A stretch of 64,000 nucleotides of DNA from Nocardioides caldifontis (lineage in GTDB: Bacteria > Actinomycetota > Actinomycetes > Propionibacteriales > Nocardioidaceae). The notes under the pieces are model-generated. The model was not told the origin of the DNA and made no database searches. It worked only from the letters and a program-made list of their open reading frames with translations. The stretch spans positions 1-64,000 of the forward strand of contig NZ_VHIB01000018.1 in the NCBI RefSeq assembly GCF_008087345.1, read 5' to 3'. The position numbers were made by a program, and so were the translations under genes. The stretch's first letter is position 1. Each line of letters begins with the position of its first letter. This document shows, one piece after another, positions 44,608-52,476 of this stretch.

Positions 44608-45668
44608 GTTGTCACTCCTGTGGTGGACGAGTCTCCCCCGAGGGCCGCGTCGGCGGAGGCAGTTGCGAAACGCACTGGGTGAGCGTATCTGGCTCCGAAT
44701 CCGCTGCTGCGGATGAGTCCTCGATGCTGAAAGGGAGCGCTGTCGAGCACGTCCTCCGGGCGGAGCACCATGGCAGCGGGCACGTCGACGCGCGTCGTTC
44801 GGGCGATGACGTCTGCGGCTGGAAGGCCGGCGAAGAGCGTTTCCAACCGGTGTCGCAGGCGTTGGTGGTCTTGTTGGCGTCCTTCGAAGGTGGAGCTGCG
44901 TTCGTCAGCGAGGCCGAACTCGTCACAGAACCGCTCCCAGAAGTGCTGCTCGTGCACGATCCCGAGCGCGATGCGGTGCCCGTCGGCGGTGTCGAAGACG
45001 CCGTAGTGCGGCGTGGAACCGAACAGGTCCACCTCCCCAGCCGCGCGGGGAAGGGCCACGGGGAAGGTCCAGGAGGCCATCACGTCGGCCATACTCACGT
45101 CGAGATGGGCGCCCTCGCCGCTGGTGGCGCGACCGACCAGCGCGGCGTTGATCGTCGTGGCCGCCATCAGTCCGGACGCCAAGTCGGCGATGGGCAGCGG
45201 CGGCACGATCGCGGCGCAGGGTCCGTTCTGCGCCAACGTGCCGGCGTCGGCATGGTAGGTGAGATCGTGACCGGGTTTGCCGGCACGCTCGCCGTCTTGG
45301 CCGTATCCCGAGATCGAACAGTAGATCACTCCCGGGTTCGTCTGAGCCACCACCTCGTAGCTCAGGCCGAGGCGTGCCAGGACACCAGGTCGGAAGCCTT
45401 CGACCAGCACGTCGCACTCGCGCGCGAGGTCGAGCACGCGACGCCGTCCGCTGTCTGACTTCAGATCCACCTCCTGGACCTTCTTGCCCGCGTTGACCTC
45501 GGTGTAGAGGGAGGGGAAGGCACGCGCCGGATCACCCCCGGGGGGCTCTATCCGGTGCACCTCGGCACCCATATCGGCCAGCAGCCGGGTCGCGTACGGC
45601 CCCGGCAGCTGCAGGCTGAGGTCGAGGACCCGGATCCCGGTCAGCACCGGCAGCGCCGACTGCCACAT
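44604..45668 (-). CDS. CaiB/BaiF-type (family III) CoA-transferase
   Basis: A 354-residue family III CoA-transferase, related also to alpha-methylacyl-CoA racemase. N-terminal Rossmann part: GIRVLDLSLQLPGPYATRLL, DMGAEVHRIEPPGGDPAR, DVLVEGFRPGVLARLGL, and ISGYGQDGERAGKPGHDLTY, where the catalytic Asp (GHDLTY) is visible. ATG 45668 shares a base with the dehydrogenase stop (TGATG). Transferases of this type load CoA onto an acid from another thioester; a racemase role for methyl-branched acyl-CoA is also possible. Confidence 0.88.
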   Translation of the reverse strand: MWQSALPVLTGIRVLDLSLQLPGPYATRLLADMGAEVHRIEPPGGDPARAFPSLYTEVNAGKKVQEVDLKSDSGRRRVLDLARECDVLVEGFRPGVLARLGLSYEVVAQTNPGVIYCSISGYGQDGERAGKPGHDLTYHADAGTLAQNGPCAAIVPPLPIADLASGLMAATTINAALVGRATSGEGAHLDVSMADVMASWTFPVALPRAAGEVDLFGSTPHYGVFDTADGHRIALGIVHEQHFWERFCDEFGLADERSSTFEGRQQDHQRLRHRLETLFAGLPAADVIARTTRVDVPAAMVLRPEDVLDSAPFQHRGLIRSSGFGARYAHPVRFATASADAALGGDSSTTGVTT

Positions 45669-46831
45669 CAGTACGACCTCGGCAAGTGCAGCACCTGTTG
45701 CGCGATGTGGTTGAGCACCATCTCGCGGCTCACTGGCGCCGTCTTGTGCAGCCGCACGAAGCCCCAGAGGTCCGCCAGGCCGAACTCTGTGGACAGGCCG
45801 TGGCCGCCGTGCACCTGGATCGCGCGGTCCAATGCCTCCCCAGCGGCATCCGCCGCGGCGAACTTCGCGCTGTTGGCGGCGACTCCCGATTCTCGTGGGT
45901 CCATGCCTGCGTCGACCAGCCAAGCCGCCCTCTGGGTCATCAGCCACGCCAGGTCGCGGTGGATCGAGGCCTCCGCGAGCGGGTGCGCCACCCCCTGGTG
46001 TGCTCCGATGGGCACGCCCCACACCACCCGCTCCTGCGCATAGCGGGCGGCCTTGTCCAGCGCATAACGAGCCAGTCCGCAGGCGTGGGCGGCTGTCATG
46101 ATGCGCTCGGGGTTGAGCCCGACGAAGATCTGCCGCAGCCCCTCGCCCTCCTCGCCCAGTAAGCGGTCGGCGGACAACCGCACGTCCTCGAAGGTGAGGG
46201 TGAACTGCTTCTCCGGGGCGTTGACCTGCATCGGGATCGGGTGCATGCTCAGCCCCGCCGCGTCCGTGGGAACGACGAAGAGGCTCAGCCGTCCGCGGCC
46301 GGAGTCGGTGCGCCCCGTGCGGGCCACGACCAGGATCTCACGGCTCTCGTCCACGCCTGAGATGTAGTGCTTGGTGCCGTTGAGCACCCACTCCTCGCCG
46401 TCACGGCTGGCCCGGGTGGCGAGCTGGTGACTGTTGCTCCCGGCTTCGGGTTCGGTGATCGCGAAGGCCATCTTGGCCGACCCCGAGCACAGGTCGGGCA
46501 GCCAACGCTGCTTCTGCTCGGAGGTGCCGTAGGCAGAGATGACCGTGCCGCAGATCGCGGGCGACACGACCAGCAGCAGCAGCGGACAGCCGTGAGCGGC
46601 CAGTTCCTCGCCGACGATCGCCAGCTCGCTGATCCCCAGCCCGCCGCCGCCGTACTCCTCGGGAAGGTTCACCCCGACGAACCCGGCTTGTGCGACTTCG
46701 TTCCACAGCTCCTCACTGCGCGACCCCTCGGCGGCCGTGCGCTGGTAGTAGGCATGGCCGTACTTCTCAGCGATGGCGCGCACCGAAGCGCGAATGTCGC
46801 GGTGCAGTTCGGATGCGGCGAAGTCCATCAT
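45668..46831 (-). CDS. Acyl-CoA dehydrogenase
   Basis: A 387-residue dehydrogenase: VGVNLPEEYGGGGLGISELA, FAITEPEAGSNSHQLATRAS, RYAQERVVWGVPIGAHQGVA, HGGHGLSTEFGLADLWGFVR and the end HKTAPVSREMVLNHIAQQVL...LPRSY. The C-terminal motif is the same TAPVS.E/LPRSY type as the enzyme at 23075, without the usual YEG Glu. Cotranscribed with the GalT-like gene, which ends in its ATG (four-base overlap). Confidence 0.88.
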   Translation of the reverse strand: MMDFAASELHRDIRASVRAIAEKYGHAYYQRTAAEGSRSEELWNEVAQAGFVGVNLPEEYGGGGLGISELAIVGEELAAHGCPLLLLVVSPAICGTVISAYGTSEQKQRWLPDLCSGSAKMAFAITEPEAGSNSHQLATRASRDGEEWVLNGTKHYISGVDESREILVVARTGRTDSGRGRLSLFVVPTDAAGLSMHPIPMQVNAPEKQFTLTFEDVRLSADRLLGEEGEGLRQIFVGLNPERIMTAAHACGLARYALDKAARYAQERVVWGVPIGAHQGVAHPLAEASIHRDLAWLMTQRAAWLVDAGMDPRESGVAANSAKFAAADAAGEALDRAIQVHGGHGLSTEFGLADLWGFVRLHKTAPVSREMVLNHIAQQVLHLPRSY

Positions 46832-47919
46832 GATCCTCCCGAAGGGGCGTCCGGGGATGCCTGGTCGAACGCGAGCCGCAGCGAGGCGGCGAGGTCCTCC
46901 GGGCTACGCGCCATGTAGGGCTCGCCCAGCTGCAGGTTCAGCGCGCCGATGTCGTTCGCGTGCAGTGCGGGGGAGAAGGACAGCCGTGGTGTGAGTACGG
47001 CGTGCAGCCGCCCGCCGTCGGCGGCATCCAGGGTGGCCGGGAAGAAGGACATGTTGAAGCTCGAGATGCCGGTCTCCCCGAGTGCACCCAGCAGCCGGGA
47101 GGTGACCGTGGAGAAGTCCGCCAAGGCCGCGTCGTCGAGGGTGTCGAGCAGCTGATGGTCCGAGAAGACGATGCGCACGTCCGACAGCGCCGAGAGTGAT
47201 ACGAAGTCGGTCAGCACCGTCAAGTGCTCGCTGTCGTACACCCAGCGCTCACCCAGGGCACGCTCGGTCTCGACCAGGTCGTCGAAGTAGGGGCGCCCCC
47301 AACGCTCGAAGTACTCCCGCTGCGCGCGGATCCGCCTTTTGACGTTCTCTCCCGGCTCGTCGGTGACGATCACCTGCAGATGGGGATGGATCTGGGTCGA
47401 CGCAGCGGGCGGCATGTAGTTCCAGCTCAGCAGTGTGAACGGCAGGTCGTTCCCGGCCTCGCGTACCGCCTTCGCGTAGTCACCGGCAAGGCTGATGGCG
47501 TTGCGCAGGACGTCAGGGGACCACGCATCGATCGAGACGAAGTGCTGGGCGCAGATCACCGTCACCGCGCTGAAGGCGTCGTAGGGGGACAGGTTCGGGA
47601 CCAGGGTCGCCTCCCCCCGGCTCAGACGTCCCTCGGCGAAGACATCGGGAGGAAGCTGCGGGGTCACGACCTTCAGGCGCTCGGGACAGAAGGGGCAGAT
47701 CTCGCGGGTGGTCTCGGCAAGCTCTGCGAAGTCCTCCGGTTGAGGTTTGAATCCCACGAAGTGGGCGAGCCGACCGGTGGTGCCCAGCAACGGGTCACGT
47801 CGGATCTCGCTGGTGATCTGAGCAGGCGCCCAGTTCTGGGACGGGTCGAGGTACCGGGTGGTGCGGGGGGAGCGCTCGAAGGCGATCCCGTGGGCGCCCG
47901 GCCGGGCGGCGTCGCTCAC
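46828..47919 (-). CDS. GalT/HIT-superfamily nucleotidyltransferase-like protein
   Basis: A 363-residue protein with galactose-1-phosphate uridylyltransferase-like layout: a zinc-type CPFCPERL near residue 76, a central NLSPYDAFSAVTVICAQHF and the active-site-like HPHLQVIVTDEPGE (HPHxQ) near 178. The second half is a tandem HIT-like domain (SFNMSFFPATLD, LHAVLTPRLSFSPALHANDI). It overlaps the dehydrogenase start and is three bases from the thiolase gene, so it belongs to the beta-oxidation operon. A GalT-like enzyme has no known step in beta-oxidation; a role with nucleotides or adenylates of CoA intermediates is only a guess. Confidence 0.72.
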   Translation of the reverse strand: MSDAARPGAHGIAFERSPRTTRYLDPSQNWAPAQITSEIRRDPLLGTTGRLAHFVGFKPQPEDFAELAETTREICPFCPERLKVVTPQLPPDVFAEGRLSRGEATLVPNLSPYDAFSAVTVICAQHFVSIDAWSPDVLRNAISLAGDYAKAVREAGNDLPFTLLSWNYMPPAASTQIHPHLQVIVTDEPGENVKRRIRAQREYFERWGRPYFDDLVETERALGERWVYDSEHLTVLTDFVSLSALSDVRIVFSDHQLLDTLDDAALADFSTVTSRLLGALGETGISSFNMSFFPATLDAADGGRLHAVLTPRLSFSPALHANDIGALNLQLGEPYMARSPEDLAASLRLAFDQASPDAPSGGS

Positions 47920-47922
47920 CGC

Positions 47923-49086
47923 TCACCGCCCCAGGATGTGCACTGTGGCCGCCGCGACGTCGCCGCCCAGCCAACCACCGGCGTTCTCGGTGATCCCGAT
48001 CCGGGCACCCTCGACCTGGCGCCCACCGGCCCGGCCCCTGAGCTGGTCGGCCACCTCGACCACCTGCGCCACGCCGGTGACACCCACCGGGTGGCCCTTG
48101 CAGACCAAGCCTCCGCTGGGATTCGTCGGCAGGTCGCCTCCCACGCTCAGCCGTCCCTTGCGTACCGCGAAGACACCCTCCCCCGAGGCGAGCAGGCCCA
48201 GCTCCTCCAGCGCGATGAGCTCGGCAGGCGCGGTGGCGTCGTGCACCTCGGCCAGGTTCACGTCGCCGGGTGAGACCCCCGACTGGTCGAAGGCCAACCG
48301 CGCCGCATGGGCGACGGCCGGCTCGGAGTGCCGTCCTCGACCGGAGACCAGGCTGGAGGCGAGCAGCCGCACCGCCGTGGCTTCGCGGGTGGGCTCGATG
48401 GTGAGGACGAGCGCTGCCGCGCCGTTGCCGATGGGCGAGCACATCGGCAGGGTGAGCGGGTCGTTGATCAGCCTGGCCTCGAGAACCTCCTCGACGGTGA
48501 TGGGAGCCGTGAACTGAGCGACCGGGTTGTGGGAGGCGTGACGCCTGTTCTTCACGACCAGCGCGGCGAAGTCCTCAGGGCGTGCCTCGTGGTCGCTCAT
48601 ATAGTCACGTGCCAACTGCGCATAGATGTCCATGAACAGCGAGCCGCTGCCACGGACTTCGGGCGACTCCTCCTCCAGCCGCTCTTGGTCCACCGCTGCG
48701 GCCAAGGCGATCATCGGGCGTTGCTTGTCCTCGCTGGCCATCTTCTCGGCTCCGACGACGAGCACGGTCCCGGCCCGGCCAGCGCGCAGCGCGGTGTCCG
48801 CGAGGTGGAGCGCCGTGGAGCCGCTGGCGCAGGCGTTCTCGCAGTTGACGATGGGCACACCGCTCAGGTCGAACTGGCGCAGCAGCACCTGGCCGCGAAT
48901 CATCTCCTGCCCGGTGAGCAGGCCGCTGGCAGCGTTGCCGACGTAGACGGCGTCGATCTGATCCAGTCCGACGGCCGCGTCCTCGAGGGCGGCACGGACG
49001 GCGTGCTCGACCTGGTCGGCGGACCGGGTACTGGGGGAGCGGTCGAAGACGGCGATGCCGGTGCCCGCGACGAAGGTGTCTGTCAT
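47923..49086 (-). CDS. Thiolase (SCP-x type acetyl-CoA acyltransferase)
   Basis: A 387-residue thiolase-fold enzyme. The nucleophile is present in NCENACASGSTALHLA; the second half has VNLAEVHDATAPAELIALEE (SCP-x type; His in EVHDA), and LPTNPSGGLVCKGHPVGVTG with the GHP histidine. ITENAGGWLGGD replaces the usual C-terminal CxG, as in SCP-x thiolases. ATG 49086 overlaps the stop of the second thiolase. It likely cleaves a 3-ketoacyl-CoA with a branched or cyclic side chain. Confidence 0.88.
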   Translation of the reverse strand: MTDTFVAGTGIAVFDRSPSTRSADQVEHAVRAALEDAAVGLDQIDAVYVGNAASGLLTGQEMIRGQVLLRQFDLSGVPIVNCENACASGSTALHLADTALRAGRAGTVLVVGAEKMASEDKQRPMIALAAAVDQERLEEESPEVRGSGSLFMDIYAQLARDYMSDHEARPEDFAALVVKNRRHASHNPVAQFTAPITVEEVLEARLINDPLTLPMCSPIGNGAAALVLTIEPTREATAVRLLASSLVSGRGRHSEPAVAHAARLAFDQSGVSPGDVNLAEVHDATAPAELIALEELGLLASGEGVFAVRKGRLSVGGDLPTNPSGGLVCKGHPVGVTGVAQVVEVADQLRGRAGGRQVEGARIGITENAGGWLGGDVAAATVHILGR

Positions 49087-50243
49087 CGCTCGGCGCCCCA
49101 GCGCTCGATCAGCGTCGCGTTCGCCTGACCGCCACCCTCGCACATGGTCTGCAGCCCGTAGCGACCGCCACGTTCATCGAGCACCGACATCAGGCTGACC
49201 ATCAGGCGGGCGCCCGAGCCGCCGAGGGGATGGCCCAGGGCCATCGCCCCGCCATGCACGTTGACATGCTCGTCGTACCACTGTTCGGAGATGTTCAGTT
49301 CGTTCCGCCAAGCCAGCACGACGCTCGCGAACGCCTCGTTGATCTCGACCGCGTCGAGGTCGTCCACCACGAGGCCGGCTCGGTCGAGAACCTTGCGGGT
49401 GGCCGGGGCCGGAGCCGTCAGCATCATCACCGGGTCGTCACCGGCCAGCGCCATCGAGACCATCCGCGCACGGGGGGTCAGGCCCAGCTCCCGCGCCCGC
49501 TCGCCACTCATCAGCAGCAGCGCCGCAGCGCCGTCGGTGATCTGGGAGGAGGTCGCCGCGGTGATCACGCCGTCCTCTCTGAAGACCGGCTTCAGCGAGG
49601 CGATCCTGGCAGGGTCGGGTTCGCGGATCCCCTCATCTTGGTCCACCAGTGTCTCGCCCACCTGGACGGGGGTGATCTCGCGCGCGAAGACTCCTGCCTC
49701 CCGTGCCGCGATGGCGGTGCGGTGGGACCGCACAGCCAGCGCGTCCAGGTCCGAGCGCGAGAACCCCCACTTCTCCGCGATCCGCTCGGCCGACTCGCCC
49801 TGCGAGACCAAGGAATGCGCTGCCAGCAGCTGTTCGCTGTAGGGGGAGCCCTGGAAGGTGGCAGCGGAGCCGATCGGAATCCGGCTCATCGACTCCACGC
49901 CACACGCGATGGCAACGTCGTAATTGCCGGAGGCGATCCCTTGAGCGGCGAAGTGCACCGCCTGCTGGCTCGAGCCACACTGGCGATCGACGGTGACCGC
50001 TGGCACCGATACGGGCAGTCCCGCCGCCAGCCACGCGTTGCGAGTGACGTTGGTGGACTGTTCGCCGACCTGCCCTACGCAGCCGCCGATCACGTCGTCG
50101 ACTGTCGCCGGGTCGATTCCCGTGCGGTCGACGAGCGCGCCGAGCACATGGGCCAACAGGTCAACCGCATGCACTCCGGCCAAACCGCCTCCCCGCTTGC
50201 CCATCGGGCTGCGGACACCATCGACGATCACGACCTCGTTCAC
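49083..50243 (-). CDS. Acetyl-CoA acetyltransferase (thiolase)
   Basis: A 386-residue classical thiolase with all catalytic parts: VDRQCGSSQQAVHFA (nucleophile Cys), DAVEINEAFASVVLAW (NEAF), VNVHGGAMALGHPLGGSGAR (GHP His) and LQTMCEGGGQANATLIERWG (base Cys in CEGGG). First gene of the minus-strand operon. It resembles FadA5/FadA6-type thiolases used in steroid and fatty-acid degradation. ATG 50243 is preceded by GAGCAGCCC without a strong Shine-Dalgarno, downstream of the operator-like site at 50315. Confidence 0.92.
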   Translation of the reverse strand: MNEVVIVDGVRSPMGKRGGGLAGVHAVDLLAHVLGALVDRTGIDPATVDDVIGGCVGQVGEQSTNVTRNAWLAAGLPVSVPAVTVDRQCGSSQQAVHFAAQGIASGNYDVAIACGVESMSRIPIGSAATFQGSPYSEQLLAAHSLVSQGESAERIAEKWGFSRSDLDALAVRSHRTAIAAREAGVFAREITPVQVGETLVDQDEGIREPDPARIASLKPVFREDGVITAATSSQITDGAAALLLMSGERARELGLTPRARMVSMALAGDDPVMMLTAPAPATRKVLDRAGLVVDDLDAVEINEAFASVVLAWRNELNISEQWYDEHVNVHGGAMALGHPLGGSGARLMVSLMSVLDERGGRYGLQTMCEGGGQANATLIERWGAER

Positions 50244-50314
50244 AGGGCTGCTCCTTCACTCTGCGCGATCTCTCGCGCGGCTGTCTTCGGGTTGTGCGAG
50301 ACTCTACAATCCTT

Positions 50315-50330
50315 CGACCGATAAGTCGAT
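50315..50330. promoter_or_regulatory. TCGAC-CGATAA-GTCGA palindrome in the divergent promoter
   Basis: TCGAC and GTCGA are exact inverted arms around CGATAA. The site lies between the thiolase operon (minus, start 50243) and the Nudix operon (plus, start 50359), so one regulator could control both. GAGACTCTA lies just to its left (50309 region), and the same word follows the related site at 62096. It is the most symmetrical of the four GACCGA-type sites. Confidence 0.6.
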
Positions 50331-50358
50331 ATCCGTCTGAGTGGATGGGAGAGTGGAC

Positions 50359-51201
50359 ATGGTGGGCACTGAAGGTGAGGTCGTGACCCCGCGCAGAGCG
50401 GCGAGCGTGGTCGTGGTCCGCGACGGCGACGAAGGGGTCGAGGTGCTCCTGCTGCGCAGGACGTCGAAGGCGGCGTTCGCGCCAGACCGGTTCGTCTTCC
50501 CGGGAGGCAGCGTTGACGACAGCGATCAGCGTGTGCCGCTGATCGGTCCGCCGCAGGTGGACGAGCGTGGCCGGGCGGCGGCGCCCGCCGAGATGGTCGA
50601 CCAGGTCGCGGGTGTCGTCGACGACGTCTTCGTCGCCGGGGTGCGGGAAACGTGCGAGGAGGCGCTGATACTGCTGGCCCTCGACAGCAGTGGCGCTCCT
50701 GCGAGCGTCGATCACGCCCGCGCCGTGCGTGCTGCGATGGCGAGCGGAGCCTCGCTCGCCGAGGCGTTCGATCAGAGAGCGCTGCGTCTGGATCCCGCGT
50801 CCCTCGTCTACCACGACCGGTGGATCACTCCCGAAGGCGCACCGCGCCGGTTCGACACCTTCTTCTATTACGCCGCCACGCCGGCGGGACAGATCTCGGA
50901 GCACGACCGGAGTGAGGCCGTCGACTCCGTTTGGGTCCGCCCCAACGAGGTCCTGCATAGCGAGGAGTGGACGCCACGCCTGCTGCCGCCGACTCGATAT
51001 CACCTGTCCCTGTGCGAGCAGCACGCGGACGCGGCGGCGGTTCTGGCGGCCGCACGAGCCGACGCGGTTCACGAGCCGGTCCGCGCGCGACTGGTCTCCG
51101 ACGGGGCCGGCGGCACGGCCGTGGTGGTGCGGCCCGGTGCAGCGCCGGTGCCGTTGGGGGCGCTGCCGTGGCGGGAGCCCGGGACGAACGAGGGCCGCTG
51201 A
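50359..51201 (+). CDS. Nudix hydrolase, NUDT19/CoA-diphosphatase-like
   Basis: A 280-residue protein. RAASVVVVRDGDEGVEVLLL and FAPDRFVFPGGSVDDSDQR open the Nudix fold; the Nudix helix VFVAGVRETCEEALILLAL (REx2EE) comes only after a 45-residue insertion, which is the layout of NUDT19/NUDT7-type acyl-CoA or CoA hydrolases. ATG 50359 with GGGAGAG upstream is preferred over GTG 50341. Being the first gene of a CoA-catabolic operon, it may trim dead-end acyl-CoAs or control CoA levels. Confidence 0.8.
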   Translation: MVGTEGEVVTPRRAASVVVVRDGDEGVEVLLLRRTSKAAFAPDRFVFPGGSVDDSDQRVPLIGPPQVDERGRAAAPAEMVDQVAGVVDDVFVAGVRETCEEALILLALDSSGAPASVDHARAVRAAMASGASLAEAFDQRALRLDPASLVYHDRWITPEGAPRRFDTFFYYAATPAGQISEHDRSEAVDSVWVRPNEVLHSEEWTPRLLPPTRYHLSLCEQHADAAAVLAAARADAVHEPVRARLVSDGAGGTAVVVRPGAAPVPLGALPWREPGTNEGR

Positions 51202-51213
51202 ACCGTAGACAAC

Positions 51214-51232
51214 TTGACCGATAAGACGTAAA
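51214..51232. promoter_or_regulatory. GACCGATAAG-type site before the aldolase operon
   Basis: TTGACCGATAAGACGTAAA in the 92-base gap between the Nudix gene and the Ltp2-like gene. GACCGATAAG is identical to the sites at 20065 and 50316; the right arm is imperfect. TTGACC could also serve as a -35 element, with an AT-rich stretch (TTTACTAACTATT, 51249-51261) downstream. Confidence 0.45.
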
Positions 51233-51293
51233 CTGTCTGCTCGGTTGAAGATTTACTAACTATTAGAGTCCGTACATGAGAGAGGAGCCGTGC

Positions 51294-52442
51294 ATGCGTG
51301 AGGTTGCCATCGCCGGGGTCGGGTACACCCCGCTATCCCGCAACTCTGGCCGCACCGTCTTGTCCTTGGCTGCCGAAGCCACCCGCAACGCGTTGGCTGA
51401 CGCCGGCATGTCGAAGGACGACGTAGACGGCGTGGCGAGCTTCTCGGTGCTCAACGACTCAGTGAGTTGCGAGGCGGTGGCCACTGCGCTGGCGCTGCCC
51501 AAGCTGCGGTACGTGCTGGACTTCCAGCAGGGCGGTCAGTCGCCGAGCATTATCACCTATCAGGCGGCCATCGCCGTGGCGACCGGGCAGGCGGAGGCGG
51601 TCCTGGTCTTCCGCGCCCTCAACGGCCGCTCGGGAATCCGGGTCGGCAGTGGCGCCTTCGCCGGCGGCGCCGCGCAGTTCCGCTACCCCATCGGTTACAA
51701 CGCCTACCTGATGTACATCGCCATGTGGGCACGTCGTTACATGCACGAGGTCGGTGCGACCGAGGCGGACCTGGCAGCGGTGGCCATCGCCCAGCGGGCG
51801 TACGCGGAGTTGAACGACCGCGCGATCCTGCGCAAGCCGCTGGACATGGATGCCTACCTAAACAGCCCGTGGATCGCGGACCCGTTCCGTGCCGCCGACT
51901 GCACCACCGAGGTCGACGGAGCCTGCGCGGTTCTCGTGACCACGCTCGAGCGGGCCCGCGACCTTGCGCACCCCCCGGTCCGGGTCGCATCGGGTGCGTA
52001 CGCCGCCGGACCTCGTCCTGGTCTCGACATCGGCGACCAGCTGCTGACCGACGACTTCACCCGCAACTACGGCTACCTGCTGCGCGATGAGCTGTTCGGG
52101 CGCGCCGGGATCGGTCCGGGCGACGTCGACGTCGCCGAGATCTACGACTGCTTCACCAGCACGGTGCTGATGACCATCGAGGGGCTCGGTCTCGCGGAGC
52201 GCGGGGGAGCGGGCGAGTTCATCCGCTCCGGCGCGACCGCGATCGACGGCTCGCTGCCGATGAACACCCACGGCGGGCTGCTCGCCGAGGGATACCTGCA
52301 CGGAATGAACACGATCACCGAGGCCGTGCTGCAGGTCCAGGGCCGCTGTGGCGAACGTCAGGCACCTCGTCACGAGGTTGCCGTGGTCACCTCCGGCGCC
52401 CTCAACGACGGGTCGGCTCTGATCCTCACCGCCGACCGCTAG
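51294..52442 (+). CDS. Ltp2-like thiolase-fold aldolase (lipid-transfer protein family)
   Basis: A 382-residue thiolase-fold protein without the nucleophilic Cys: the loop reads VLDFQQGGQSPSIITYQAA. The C-terminal half has VDVAEIYDCFTSTVLMTIEG and SLPMNTHGGLLAEGYLHGMN, the Tyr- and HGMN-containing pattern of Ltp2, the retro-aldolase that with the DUF35 protein ChsH2 removes the last steroid side-chain piece. ATG 51294 (GAGGAG upstream) is preferred over ATG 51276. Two DUF35 partners are encoded at 57570 and 63056. Substrate unknown. Confidence 0.85.
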   Translation: MREVAIAGVGYTPLSRNSGRTVLSLAAEATRNALADAGMSKDDVDGVASFSVLNDSVSCEAVATALALPKLRYVLDFQQGGQSPSIITYQAAIAVATGQAEAVLVFRALNGRSGIRVGSGAFAGGAAQFRYPIGYNAYLMYIAMWARRYMHEVGATEADLAAVAIAQRAYAELNDRAILRKPLDMDAYLNSPWIADPFRAADCTTEVDGACAVLVTTLERARDLAHPPVRVASGAYAAGPRPGLDIGDQLLTDDFTRNYGYLLRDELFGRAGIGPGDVDVAEIYDCFTSTVLMTIEGLGLAERGGAGEFIRSGATAIDGSLPMNTHGGLLAEGYLHGMNTITEAVLQVQGRCGERQAPRHEVAVVTSGALNDGSALILTADR

Positions 52443-52476
52443 ACCTCTGACCTTTTCCTTTTCCTTAGGAGCCGAA

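Noticed and set aside
51276-51293. ATG 51276 as start of the Ltp2-like gene
   Set aside because: It lacks a ribosome site; the in-frame ATG 51294 follows GAGGAG and gives the usual short N-terminus of the family.
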